DNA from: Burkholderiales bacterium
GTDB lineage: Bacteria > Pseudomonadota > Gammaproteobacteria > Burkholderiales > Methylophilaceae
DNA: 46,859 nt
NCBI GenBank assembly: GCA_030827595.1
Contig: JAURED010000005.1
Location: 1 to 46,859 of the forward strand
Direction: 5' to 3'
Part shown: piece after piece, positions 17,839 to 26,025 of the stretch
How positions within the stretch are numbered: position 1 is the first letter of the stretch
Layout of the letters: every line of letters starts with the position of its first letter
The notes under the pieces: model-generated
Databases searched by the model: none
What the model was told of the DNA's origin: nothing
The model's input: only the letters and a program-made list of their open reading frames with translations
Made by a program: the position numbers and the translations under genes

Positions 17839-18789
17839 ATGGCATCTTTATTAGAACAATTAAAATCAATGACAACCATCGTTGCCGACACGGGTGAGGT
17901 GGATGCAATTAAAACCCTCAAGCCAGTCGACGCAACAACTAACCCATCTCTATTATTAAAGGCGAGTCAATTACCACAGTGTGAGTCAATGATTGAAGAG
18001 GCTATTGCTTATGCCAAAGCCCAAGGGGGGTCAAAAGAACAACAAGTCGAAAATGCTGCAGATAAACTTGCAGTTGCGGTTGGTCTTGAAATTTTAAACC
18101 ACATCCCTGGAAGAATATCAACTGAGGTTGATGCAAGCCTATCATTTAACATTGACAAGATGGTTCAAAAAGGCAAAAAGCTTATTAAGTTATATAACGA
18201 AGCTGGAGTTTCAAATGACCGTGTTTTGATTAAACTTGCCTCTACATGGGAAGGGATTAAAGCGGGTGAGATTTTAGAAAAAGAGGGCATCAACTGCAAT
18301 TTGACCTTATTATTTAGCTTTGCTCAAGCGCGTGCATGCGCTGAGGCTGGTGTATTCCTGATTTCTCCTTTTGTTGGACGAATCATGGATTGGTACAAAG
18401 CCAAAACTGGTCAGGAATATGCCCCACAAGACGACCCAGGCGTGAAATCAGTAACAACGATCTATAACTGGTACAAGGAACATGGTTTCAAGACAGTTGT
18501 TATGGGCGCGTCATTTAGAAATATTGGGGAAATCACTGAGTTAGCCGGGTGTGATCGTCTAACTATCGCTCCTGCGCTCCTCACAGAGCTTGAAAATACA
18601 GAAGGAAAGCTTGAGAAAAAATTGGTTGATAATGGAGCTAAAACGGACAAACCTGCAAAATTAGAAGAAGATCAATTTAGGTTTGATCATAACGAAGATG
18701 CCATGGCAACCGAGAAGCTGGCGGAAGGTATTCGAAATTTTGTGATTGATCAAAATAAACTTGAAAAAGCCCTTGCCGAGAAACTTTAA
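17839..18789 (+). CDS. tal: Transaldolase
   Basis: Transaldolase exchanges three-carbon units between sugar phosphates; in ribulose monophosphate methylotrophs it helps regenerate the formaldehyde acceptor. Family signatures are [14 protein letters not shown] near residues 28-41, [15 protein letters not shown] near 95, the Schiff-base lysine in [12 protein letters not shown] near 130, and [13 protein letters not shown] near 177. The 316-residue length fits the TalB type. A ribosome site GGAG lies 7 bases before the ATG. It is preceded by a 127-base spacer after glnE and followed by hps, which has its own promoter. Its location with hps and phi supports a role in the RuMP cycle. Confidence 0.96.
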   Translation: MASLLEQLKSMTTIVADTGEVDAIKTLKPVDATTNPSLLLKASQLPQCESMIEEAIAYAKAQGGSKEQQVENAADKLAVAVGLEILNHIPGRISTEVDASLSFNIDKMVQKGKKLIKLYNEAGVSNDRVLIKLASTWEGIKAGEILEKEGINCNLTLLFSFAQARACAEAGVFLISPFVGRIMDWYKAKTGQEYAPQDDPGVKSVTTIYNWYKEHGFKTVVMGASFRNIGEITELAGCDRLTIAPALLTELENTEGKLEKKLVDNGAKTDKPAKLEEDQFRFDHNEDAMATEKLAEGIRNFVIDQNKLEKALAEKL

Positions 18790-18806
18790 GCGAGGCTGAT
18801 TTTGCA

Positions 18807-18833
18807 TTGACATGGGATCTATCTACCTATAAT
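18807..18833 (+). promoter_or_regulatory. Strong promoter of hps
   Basis: A perfect -35 TTGACA (18807-18812) is followed after 15 bp by a perfect -10 TATAAT (18828-18833), or after 17 bp by TAATAT (18830-18835). The leader would be about 60 nt and ends in a GGGAG ribosome site. Both boxes at consensus fits the expected high expression of hexulose phosphate synthase. An inverted repeat overlaps the -10. Confidence 0.8.
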
Positions 18834-18860
18834 ATTCCGGTTCAAACACGAAATAGGTAG
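18823..18860. repeat. Inverted repeat overlapping the hps promoter
   Basis: CTACCTAT (18823-18830) and ATAGGTAG (18853-18860) are perfect 8-base inverted arms 22 bases apart. The left arm covers the first bases of the -10 box, and the right arm falls in the early transcribed region. That placement suits an operator for a dimeric regulator better than an RNA hairpin, since the left arm would not be transcribed. An 8-base match could also be chance. Confidence 0.35.
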
Positions 18861-18903
18861 TAGAGACTTATTTTTTAATTTTATTTATCGGGAGATATTA
18901 ACG

Positions 18904-19533
18904 ATGGCATTAACACAAGTCGCATTAGACTCATTAGATTTCGACGCAACCGTTGCTTTAGCTGAAAAAGTTGCTGCGAATGTAGACATTTTAGAAATTG
19001 GTACACCTTGCATTAAGCATAACGGTATCAAATTATTAGAAACTTTAAGAGCTAAGTTCCCAAACAACTTAATCTTAGTTGACCTTAAAACAATGGATGC
19101 TGGCGAATACGAAGCTGAGCCATTTTACAAAGCTGGCGCAGACATCTGTACAGTTTTAGGTGCTTCAGGTATCGCTACTATCAAAGGCGTTATTGCTGCA
19201 GCGAAGAAATACGGCAAAGAAGTTCAAGTTGACATGATTAACGTTGACGATAAAGAATCTTTAGCAAAAGAAGCTGTTGCTGCTGGTGCTCAAATTATTG
19301 GTGTTCACACTGGTCTTGACGCTCAAGCTGCTGGCCATACACCTTTTGCTGACTTAGCTGCGATTGCTGCACTTAATACTGGTGCTAAAATTTCGGTTGC
19401 TGGTGGTGTTAAAGCTGCTACAACACAGCAAGTTAAAGACGCGGGTGCTGCGATTATTGTTGCGGGCGCTGCGATTTACGGTGCTGCTGATCCAGCTGCT
19501 GCTGCAAAAGAAATTACTGACATCGCTCACTAA
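18904..19533 (+). CDS. hps: 3-Hexulose-6-phosphate synthase
   Basis: HPS condenses formaldehyde with ribulose 5-phosphate to hexulose 6-phosphate, the fixing step of the RuMP pathway. It belongs to the OMP decarboxylase-fold family: ALDSLDFDATVAL at the start, EIGTPCIKHNG near 36, the metal/catalytic motif LVDLKTMDAGEYEAEPF near residue 60, GVHTGLDAQAAG near 137 and ISVAGGVKAATTQQ near 160. Length (209 residues) is standard. Codon use is clearly biased to GCT, GTT, GGT, AAC and GAC compared with neighbouring genes, as seen in very highly expressed genes. It has a strong promoter and its own terminator, so it is probably also made as a single-gene transcript. Confidence 0.97.
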   Translation: MALTQVALDSLDFDATVALAEKVAANVDILEIGTPCIKHNGIKLLETLRAKFPNNLILVDLKTMDAGEYEAEPFYKAGADICTVLGASGIATIKGVIAAAKKYGKEVQVDMINVDDKESLAKEAVAAGAQIIGVHTGLDAQAAGHTPFADLAAIAALNTGAKISVAGGVKAATTQQVKDAGAAIIVAGAAIYGAADPAAAAKEITDIAH

Positions 19534-19557
19534 TTACTTAGTCGATCAGGTATTTTT

Positions 19558-19588
19558 AAAAATCCCGGCTCAGGTCGGGATTTTTTTT
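19558..19588 (+). terminator. Intrinsic terminator after hps
   Basis: AAAAATCCCGGC and GTCGGGATTTTT pair as a 12-bp stem (one G-T pair) around a TCAG tetraloop, followed by further T residues to 19588. It starts 24 bases after the hps stop. Confidence 0.92.
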
Positions 19589-19630
19589 GGTATGATTTGA
19601 TTTTACGATTTCGATATTTAAGGAAATTTA

Positions 19631-20170
19631 ATGGATACACAAAAACTAATTTTAGATAGATTAACCACAGTATTATCAGAAACTGATAAAAGCAACGCCG
19701 CAAAGCTTAAGTCTCTTGTGGATGGAGCAGGAAGAATTTTTGTTGGAGGGGCAGGCCGTTCTGGCCTTGTTTCTCGTTTTTTTGCAATGCGATTAGTCCA
19801 TTCAGGATACCAAGTAAATATGGTTGGTGAAGTTGTGACACCAGCATTAAAAGATGGAGATTTATTAGTCATTATCTCAGGATCAGGAGGAACAAAAACA
19901 CTCATGCCAATTCTTGAGACAGCCAAATCAAAAGGCGGAAAAATCGCTGTGATATCACAAAAAACAAGTTCTGCGATGGCAGATCTTGCTGATTTAGTGG
20001 TACAAATTGGCAATGATGATAGTTACTCAACTTATACCGAAGGTATGCCTATGGGTACGGTATTTGAGTTATCCACCCTTGTCTATCTAGAGGCGGTCAT
20101 TGCTGAAATTTATTTTGACAAAGGATTAACTGAGGATGGCATGAGAGCGATTCATGCTAACCTAGAATAA
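19631..20170 (+). CDS. phi: 6-Phospho-3-hexuloisomerase
   Basis: PHI converts hexulose 6-phosphate to fructose 6-phosphate, completing formaldehyde assimilation. The 179-residue protein is a single SIS domain: FVGGAGRSGLVSRFFAMRLV near residues 37-56, VNMVGEVVTPAL near 64, the sugar-phosphate-binding ISGSGGTKTLMPI near 81, and a C-terminal segment GTVFELSTLVYLEAVIAEI. Length and motifs match the hexuloisomerase group (also called hxlB). The ribosome site is AAGGAAA. It follows hps after a terminator and is closed by its own terminator. Together with tal and hps it forms the RuMP cluster. Confidence 0.95.
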   Translation: MDTQKLILDRLTTVLSETDKSNAAKLKSLVDGAGRIFVGGAGRSGLVSRFFAMRLVHSGYQVNMVGEVVTPALKDGDLLVIISGSGGTKTLMPILETAKSKGGKIAVISQKTSSAMADLADLVVQIGNDDSYSTYTEGMPMGTVFELSTLVYLEAVIAEIYFDKGLTEDGMRAIHANLE

Positions 20171-20187
20171 TCTAGATTCAATCGATG

Positions 20188-20214
20188 AAAAAGGGAGCGT
20201 TTGCTCCCTTTTTT
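20188..20214 (+). terminator. Intrinsic terminator after phi
   Basis: AAAAAGGGAGC (20188-20198) and GCTCCCTTTTT (20203-20213) form a perfect 11-bp stem with a GTTT loop and a T-run to 20214. The next gene, pabB, starts only 11 bases later. Confidence 0.93.
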
Positions 20215-20225
20215 GTTTAGAATTA

Positions 20226-21617
20226 ATGCATATGCATACTTTCAACCTACCTTATTTTAAAGACTCTTTTGTTTGGTTTGATTGTCTTAGATTTGACGAT
20301 ACCCCGATGTTTCTTGATAGCTGTTTTAGCGATAAAAAAAACAATCAGATAAATCGGTACGACATTATCTGCAGTAATCCATTTATTAAATTGAAAGATC
20401 TCGGTACAAAGACTTCTATCCAAAAAGACGGCGTAAATTTTTTATCTGATGAATCATTTATGTCTATCGTGGATATCATGTCTGAGGATTTTAAGAAAAC
20501 TTTTAAAACCAAAGGCGAGTTACCTTTTGAGGGAGGCTTTATTGGTTATCTCGCTTATGAGTTTAATCATTCTTCTGATAAATTCTTAACGATACCCATC
20601 GCGAGAGCAAATGCTTATAAAACGGTAATTATTATTGATCACTATACGGAGCAGGCGTATTTGGTCAGTCATGAGGATAAAGTTTTTGCTGAAAATTATC
20701 ACCAAAAATTACTGGATCAGCTAAACCATTCCAGGAGAGAACAGGAAAAATTTAACATAGTAGGTAATTCTGAGCCTCAAGAAGATTTCGAAGCGTACTG
20801 TAAAAAGTTTAATAAAATTCAAGATTATATTGTCAATGGTGATGTATATCAGGTCAACCTTGCTACAAACTTTACAGTTAACTACAGCGGAGATCCATGG
20901 ATTTTTTATAAGCAGTTTAGAAAAATCAATCAATCTTCTTACATGGCTTTTATAAGTTTCGAAGATTTTTCAATTATTTGTGGGTCACCAGAACAATTTA
21001 TTTCCATTAAAGACAACATCATTGTTTCTCGGCCAATCAAGGGGACCATGCCCCGGGGAAAGGATGAAACATCTGATGAAGGATTTAAATTAAAGCTAAT
21101 GTCTAGTGAAAAAGATAAAGCCGAGAATCTAATGATTGTAGATTTAATTCGCAATGATTTGGGTAAAAATTGTGAAATTGGATCAGTCCAAGTAAAGGAT
21201 TTGTTTGCTTTAGAAAGCTACCCAAATGTTCATCACTTAGTAAGTACAATTGAGGGAAAATTAACAAGTAATATTTCAGCATGGATGGCTTATTGCGATG
21301 CATTTCCAGGCGGTTCAATCACGGGTGCACCCAAACAAAGATCAATGGAGATTATTAGTGAGCTTGAAGAATTTGCTCGCGAGGTTTATTGTGGTTCAAT
21401 TTTTTATTTAAGCTTTTCAGGCTCAATGAATGCAAATATTGCAATCCGAACCCTAGTGGCAAAAAATGGAGTCTTAAATTATTTTTCCGGTGGTGGAATT
21501 ACCCGAGGATCTTCAGCTCAAAGTGAATTTCAAGAGATTCAAGATAAAGCTGCTAATATTGAAAATGTTATTACTTATTTTAGGAGGGGCAATGATGACA
21601 GCGGAAATAATCAATAA
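20226..21617 (+). CDS. pabB: Aminodeoxychorismate synthase component I
   Basis: PabB aminates chorismate to 4-amino-4-deoxychorismate, the precursor of p-aminobenzoate and folate. It shows the chorismate-binding motifs: GGFIGYLAYEFNH near residue 105, DIYQVNLA-like GDVYQVNLATNF near 206, SRPIKGTMPRGKDE near 268, ENLMIVDLIRNDLGK near 298, and GSITGAPKQRSMEII near 362. The length (463 residues) and absence of an anthranilate-type N-terminal extension favour PabB over TrpE. The start is either 20226 or the ATG two codons later at 20232. Neither has a Shine-Dalgarno sequence, because the phi terminator lies immediately upstream. The 3' end overlaps the next gene by 23 bases. Confidence 0.88.
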   Translation: MHMHTFNLPYFKDSFVWFDCLRFDDTPMFLDSCFSDKKNNQINRYDIICSNPFIKLKDLGTKTSIQKDGVNFLSDESFMSIVDIMSEDFKKTFKTKGELPFEGGFIGYLAYEFNHSSDKFLTIPIARANAYKTVIIIDHYTEQAYLVSHEDKVFAENYHQKLLDQLNHSRREQEKFNIVGNSEPQEDFEAYCKKFNKIQDYIVNGDVYQVNLATNFTVNYSGDPWIFYKQFRKINQSSYMAFISFEDFSIICGSPEQFISIKDNIIVSRPIKGTMPRGKDETSDEGFKLKLMSSEKDKAENLMIVDLIRNDLGKNCEIGSVQVKDLFALESYPNVHHLVSTIEGKLTSNISAWMAYCDAFPGGSITGAPKQRSMEIISELEEFAREVYCGSIFYLSFSGSMNANIAIRTLVAKNGVLNYFSGGGITRGSSAQSEFQEIQDKAANIENVITYFRRGNDDSGNNQ

Positions 21618-21867
21618 GGCTAAGGAGCAGTTACCAAGTTGGGTCACTGAGGCTAAATTAATTTATAAATTATTCGAGTTTCAATCATTTGAAAAGAGTA
21701 TTGTATTTACCAACAAGGTGGCTTCATTGGCAGAATCTTTAGATCACCATCCAGATATTTTAATTCAATACAATAAAGTAAAAATTACTTGTTCTACTCA
21801 CGATGTTGGGGGGTTATCAATAAAAGATATTCATTTAGCGCAACAAATAGACGCACTAAAAATTTAA
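21595..21867 (+). CDS. phhB: 4a-Hydroxytetrahydrobiopterin dehydratase (pterin-4a-carbinolamine dehydratase)
   Basis: The 90-residue protein has the family signature SLDHHPDILIQYNKV (catalytic histidines 51 and 52) and THDVGGLSIKDIHLAQQID (third histidine near 68). The enzyme dehydrates a carbinolamine pterin to regenerate the cofactor of aromatic amino acid hydroxylases, but many bacteria without such hydroxylases have it, and its role there may be in pterin repair. I start it at the second of two adjacent ATGs (21595), which stands 7 bases after AGGAGG at 21582-21587; the first ATG (21592) is too close. It overlaps pabB by 23 bases, suggesting coupling within folate/pterin metabolism, and overlaps the convergent RND gene by 12 bases. 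Confidence 0.9.
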   Translation: MTAEIINKAKEQLPSWVTEAKLIYKLFEFQSFEKSIVFTNKVASLAESLDHHPDILIQYNKVKITCSTHDVGGLSIKDIHLAQQIDALKI

Positions 21868-24800
21868 AAATTTTGTTCTTTTAAATTCCCCATAATGTAA
21901 CAAGACCGTCGGAAGAATAAGTAAATTAAGAATAGTGGAGGTGAATAATCCACCAATAATAATCATGGCCATTGGCCCTTCAATTTCCTTTCCTGGTTCA
22001 CCAGACCCAATCGCAATCGGCAAAAGGGCTAGACCAGCAACTAGGGCGGTCATTAAGATTGACGGAAGTCGCTCTGACGCTCCTTGAATACATGTTTCAA
22101 GATTCCAGGAGTGACCCTCGTGATCAACGAGATGTTGGTAGTGTGAAATGAGCATAATAGAATTTCTTAGAGTAATCCCAAATAAAGTTACAAAACCAAC
22201 TAATGAGCCAATTGAAATCCAACCCCCATGCATAGAGGCCGCAATAACTCCACCAATTAATGCAAAAGGAAGATTCAATAAGGTTAGGCTTAAGTTTCTT
22301 AGAGTCCCAAAGGCAATGAATAGCATTAGCAAAACTCCCGCAATGGCAATAACTGAATGCGCAATTAAGTCTTCTCGTGATTTTGCATTTTCTTGAGCTT
22401 CTCCGGTGATCTCATAATAATTTCCAGATCCAAATTGTGTCTGATTTAAACCTTTGGTAACGTTATCAATAAAGTCATTTAAATCATAATTTTCAATATT
22501 TGCAGTAATCGTTTGCACACGCTTTCCTCCTTGATGAAGGATTTTTGATCGCCCACTAATTTGTGAAATTTGAGCGACATCCTCAAGTGTAATCATTTGC
22601 CCCGAGGATGTATGCAGAGGTAATTTTTTTATATCCTCAATATCGTCCTTAAATTCATCGTCGATTGTTACAGCAATATCAACAGGGATCATTCTTTCGT
22701 AGATTTGGGCGACAGGAAGATTTTCATATGCAGCTCGAACGACATCAAGTACATCGGCTCGGCTTAATCCAAAGTTAGTGAGCTGTTCCGGGAGTAATTT
22801 AATATTCACTTGAGGATTACCTGGCGGCGATTGCAACATAATATCTTTTGACCCCGGCATACTTTCAAGGAGTTGTGCAACTTTGATAGCATCTTGATCA
22901 AGAGAGTCCAAGTTTTTTCCATACAGATTAACTACCACAGCCGCATTGTAACCAGATATGGTTTCCTCAATCCTTTCTGTTAAAAAAGTATTGATGGCAA
23001 AATTCACACCAACAAACCCATTATTTTTATCATAGACAATATCTTGGATTGACTTTAATATTCGGCGCTGATCATCCCCCGACTGCTTGGATAATTCAAT
23101 TTCAAACTCACTGTAATGGGTCCCAAATGTATCTGCGCCTAACGGAGATCGACCGACCCATTGAGCAACGGATTGAACACCATCGATATTAAGAATTTGA
23201 TTTGAAACCAAGTTACCAATTCTCAGTGATTCTTGTTCAGAGGTTCCTGGGTAAGCCGTCATGTGCATAATATAATGACCCTCATTTAACGGAGGAATGA
23301 AATGAGTTTTAAATAAGGGGATAAAAGACAGTCCAAACATAATCACAAAAAATGAAAATGTGAGTATTAATTTGGAGCGAGATTCGATTTTTAATAATAC
23401 CTTACGATAGCTTTTTTTTAGAGATTGAATCACTGGCGAATCATCAGTATTTAAATTTTCATTTTTCGCTAACAATATGAAACTTAAAGCTGGTGTAACT
23501 GTTAGAGCAACTAACAAAGAAGCGAGGATCGATAAAATATAAGCTATTCCTAATGGCCCAAATAACTTTCCGGCAACTCCTGAGAGTGATAACAATGGAA
23601 GAAAAACAATTACAATAATTAATGTTGCATAAACAACTGATTTTCTGACTTCCATGGATGATTCAAATACCACTTGATATAAAGGTTTTTTGTTGGTGAG
23701 CTTTTTGTTTTCTCTTAACCTTCGAAAAATATTTTCTACATCAATAATCGCATCATCAACAACTTCACCGAGGGCGATAGCTAGTCCACTCAAAACCATT
23801 ACATTTAAACCCAAGTTCATATGGCTCATAATGCTGATAGCAGAGAGAAGTGATAAGGGGATTGCAACCGCAGAAATAAAAGCAGTTCTGAAATTAAAAA
23901 GAAATAAATATAAGATTGCAATTACCAATACCGCACCAATAATTATATCTACCCTAAGACCCTTAATCGACGCATCAATAAAATTAGCAGGTTTAAAAAG
24001 CTCCGTGTGGATTTTAATTTGTTCTTTATCAGAAACTGGAAGAAGCGATTGAATCGACTTTTCAAGATTTTTTGTCAGTTCGTAAGTGTCTGAACCAAGC
24101 TGTCCTTGAATAGAAAGATAGACACCAATTTGTCCGTTAATTGATGCACTGCTGATAGATGGTACAAAGCCATCTTCAATCTCAGCCACATCTTTCAATC
24201 GAAGAAGTTTTCCTTGTTGGTTAACTAAAGTCGTTTGTTTTAACTCTTCTATGGTTAACGCCTGACCCTCGGTATTAATAATAATTCTTTGATTTTTATT
24301 TTGAATAAAACCCGCTCCCCTAACCGCAGATGATTTTTGAGCTGCTAAAAAGATATCTTGCAAACTGATATTATTTTCGATTAATTTTTTTGGGATCGTT
24401 TTTATTTGATATTGTCTTACCTTGCCCCCAAAACGATTAACATCAGCCACACCTTCAACGCTCATCAAATGTGGAATAACTACATTGTCGGCAAAAGAAC
24501 GAAGCTCAATTTCATTTTTTGTTTTTGAGGTTAAACCAATGCCTAAAACACTAGATGCCGAAGAGGTGAGGGGCGTGATTTTTGGAATAATATTTGTGGG
24601 TAAAATATTCGTTAAAGTTGAGAGTTTTTCAGTAATGGATTGTCGATTGAGGTAAATATTAGTATCTTCATTAAAGATCACAGTTACCACCGAAAGCCCG
24701 GGGATAGATTGGGAGCGAATTTGTTTAATGCCAATTGTTCCCGATACCATCACCTCAATCGGTCGTGTGACTAACTTTTCAACTAAATCTGATGAGAACC

Positions 24801-24960
24801 CAGGAGATTCAGTTTGAATCACAACTTGTGTTGGCGAAAATTCTGGGAATACATTTAGGGGGCTATTTTTGATTTGAACAATTCCATACACCACGATAAT
24901 GAGAGCCAAGCCAATAATGACACCAGCATATTTAATAGAAAATTTAATTAATGATGACAA
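21856..24960 (-). CDS. RND efflux permease, heavy-metal (CzcA/CusA) family-like
   Basis: This 1034-residue inner-membrane proton antiporter has the RND layout: a first transmembrane segment at residues 9-27, a large periplasmic loop, six transmembrane segments from about 340, and a repeat of that pattern. Transmembrane 4 carries GEVVDDAIIDVEN near 398-410, the acidic proton-relay pattern of metal-efflux RND pumps. The region RIEETISGYNAAVVV near 665 resembles CzcA-type pumps. By eye, only one of the three Cu/Ag-binding methionines of CusA has a possible match (in IMHMTAYPG), so the substrate is open. It starts with TTG directly after the adaptor stop (TAATTG), with no in-frame ATG available. 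It is the last gene of the operon and ends inside the convergent pterin dehydratase gene. Confidence 0.88.
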   Translation of the reverse strand: MSSLIKFSIKYAGVIIGLALIIVVYGIVQIKNSPLNVFPEFSPTQVVIQTESPGFSSDLVEKLVTRPIEVMVSGTIGIKQIRSQSIPGLSVVTVIFNEDTNIYLNRQSITEKLSTLTNILPTNIIPKITPLTSSASSVLGIGLTSKTKNEIELRSFADNVVIPHLMSVEGVADVNRFGGKVRQYQIKTIPKKLIENNISLQDIFLAAQKSSAVRGAGFIQNKNQRIIINTEGQALTIEELKQTTLVNQQGKLLRLKDVAEIEDGFVPSISSASINGQIGVYLSIQGQLGSDTYELTKNLEKSIQSLLPVSDKEQIKIHTELFKPANFIDASIKGLRVDIIIGAVLVIAILYLFLFNFRTAFISAVAIPLSLLSAISIMSHMNLGLNVMVLSGLAIALGEVVDDAIIDVENIFRRLRENKKLTNKKPLYQVVFESSMEVRKSVVYATLIIVIVFLPLLSLSGVAGKLFGPLGIAYILSILASLLVALTVTPALSFILLAKNENLNTDDSPVIQSLKKSYRKVLLKIESRSKLILTFSFFVIMFGLSFIPLFKTHFIPPLNEGHYIMHMTAYPGTSEQESLRIGNLVSNQILNIDGVQSVAQWVGRSPLGADTFGTHYSEFEIELSKQSGDDQRRILKSIQDIVYDKNNGFVGVNFAINTFLTERIEETISGYNAAVVVNLYGKNLDSLDQDAIKVAQLLESMPGSKDIMLQSPPGNPQVNIKLLPEQLTNFGLSRADVLDVVRAAYENLPVAQIYERMIPVDIAVTIDDEFKDDIEDIKKLPLHTSSGQMITLEDVAQISQISGRSKILHQGGKRVQTITANIENYDLNDFIDNVTKGLNQTQFGSGNYYEITGEAQENAKSREDLIAHSVIAIAGVLLMLFIAFGTLRNLSLTLLNLPFALIGGVIAASMHGGWISIGSLVGFVTLFGITLRNSIMLISHYQHLVDHEGHSWNLETCIQGASERLPSILMTALVAGLALLPIAIGSGEPGKEIEGPMAMIIIGGLFTSTILNLLILPTVLLHYGEFKRTKFLNF

Positions 24961-26025
24961 TTAATCCTCATTTTCATTTTTAATTTGATATTTATATTCC
25001 TCGGAAAGAAGAAGTTGGACTCCATTAATAACTAGTAAATCTTTATCATTTAATAATTTTGATTCGGCCAACCATCCTGATTTAATTTCATTTATTAAAT
25101 TAATGGGTTTTTTTATAAATAAATTACTCTCAGTTTCTGTGTAAACCCAAGAGATTCCATTACTCCAGACAATGGCGGAATTGGGGATTTCATATAATTT
25201 CTTTTGATTTTTTTGATCATTTTTGTAAAACCCAACAAGTTTTGAACCTATTCTTAATTCAGAGGAATTAATGAGGTAATAAAAAGTCTGTCCAAGAATA
25301 CTCGGTTCTATCGTTGGCGCTTCGGCAACAAAAGTTCCTTCAATCTCATTATTCCCATTGATAGGAGAAAAAATTATTTTTTTCGGAACCGGGTTATTAC
25401 TCTCAGCCGAAGGGAGGGTAATCTTAATTAACCGAGCATTTCCTTGCAGTATTTTTTTTAGGTTACTTTTATCTTCATTTTCACTGATTAAGCGATAAAA
25501 TTTATCACCCCATTGGGTCATCACTTTTTGTTTTAAGTTATTTTTTAGAGTAGCTTTTTTTTCAAGCGTCACAGCGAGGTTATTCAAAATTGCTTCTTGA
25601 TCAAGTAAAACTTGATCAGATATATTTTTTTCATCTTTATTGAGTTCAAGAAAAGCAAAATATTTTTTTTCTTCAGCTTTTTTTTGATTCTGGAGTGTTG
25701 CGATATCCTGAAGTAATTGATCATGAATATTTTTTAAATCAATGAGCGTATCGGTAGCTTGAACAATGCCATAATTTGAAAATGACATCTTTTTGTCCGA
25801 GGTCTGAATTTTTTCTGTAACAATGCCACTATTTTTTACAATAGATTGATTCAATCTGACCTGGCTCAACCCATCTGCATTGATTTCTAAAAACGATATA
25901 GACTCATCTTCTTCTACTAAGCTGTCATCAGTAAACTCATCACTGCCAATAAAAATAACAACCCAAATTAAAATCATAATGACAAATGACTGAACGACAA
26001 TAATGATTAAACTTTTTTTATTCAT
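24961..26025 (-). CDS. Divergent RND periplasmic adaptor (membrane fusion) protein
   Basis: Identity comes mainly from position between an outer-membrane factor and an RND pump. The 354-residue protein has an N-terminal membrane anchor (residues 5-26), a beta segment ending in SFSNYGIVQATD, a long charged alpha hairpin from about residue 77 to 195 broken near NISDQ, and a beta-rich C-terminal part (FSPINGNNEIEGTFV, IPNSAIVWSNGISWVY) like the beta-barrel and membrane-proximal domains of CusB/CzcB. I cannot see the usual lipoyl half-motif (G-x-V, then G-D-x-V-x-x-G-Q) before the hairpin. The ATG overlaps the upstream gene by 8 bases, and the stop abuts the RND start. Confidence 0.75.
   Translation of the reverse strand: MNKKSLIIIVVQSFVIMILIWVVIFIGSDEFTDDSLVEEDESISFLEINADGLSQVRLNQSIVKNSGIVTEKIQTSDKKMSFSNYGIVQATDTLIDLKNIHDQLLQDIATLQNQKKAEEKKYFAFLELNKDEKNISDQVLLDQEAILNNLAVTLEKKATLKNNLKQKVMTQWGDKFYRLISENEDKSNLKKILQGNARLIKITLPSAESNNPVPKKIIFSPINGNNEIEGTFVAEAPTIEPSILGQTFYYLINSSELRIGSKLVGFYKNDQKNQKKLYEIPNSAIVWSNGISWVYTETESNLFIKKPINLINEIKSGWLAESKLLNDKDLLVINGVQLLLSEEYKYQIKNENED

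Noticed and set aside
20226-21617. Anthranilate synthase component I (TrpE)
   Set aside because: Length, the N-terminus and the neighbouring pterin gene favour PabB, though the families are related and a search would settle it.
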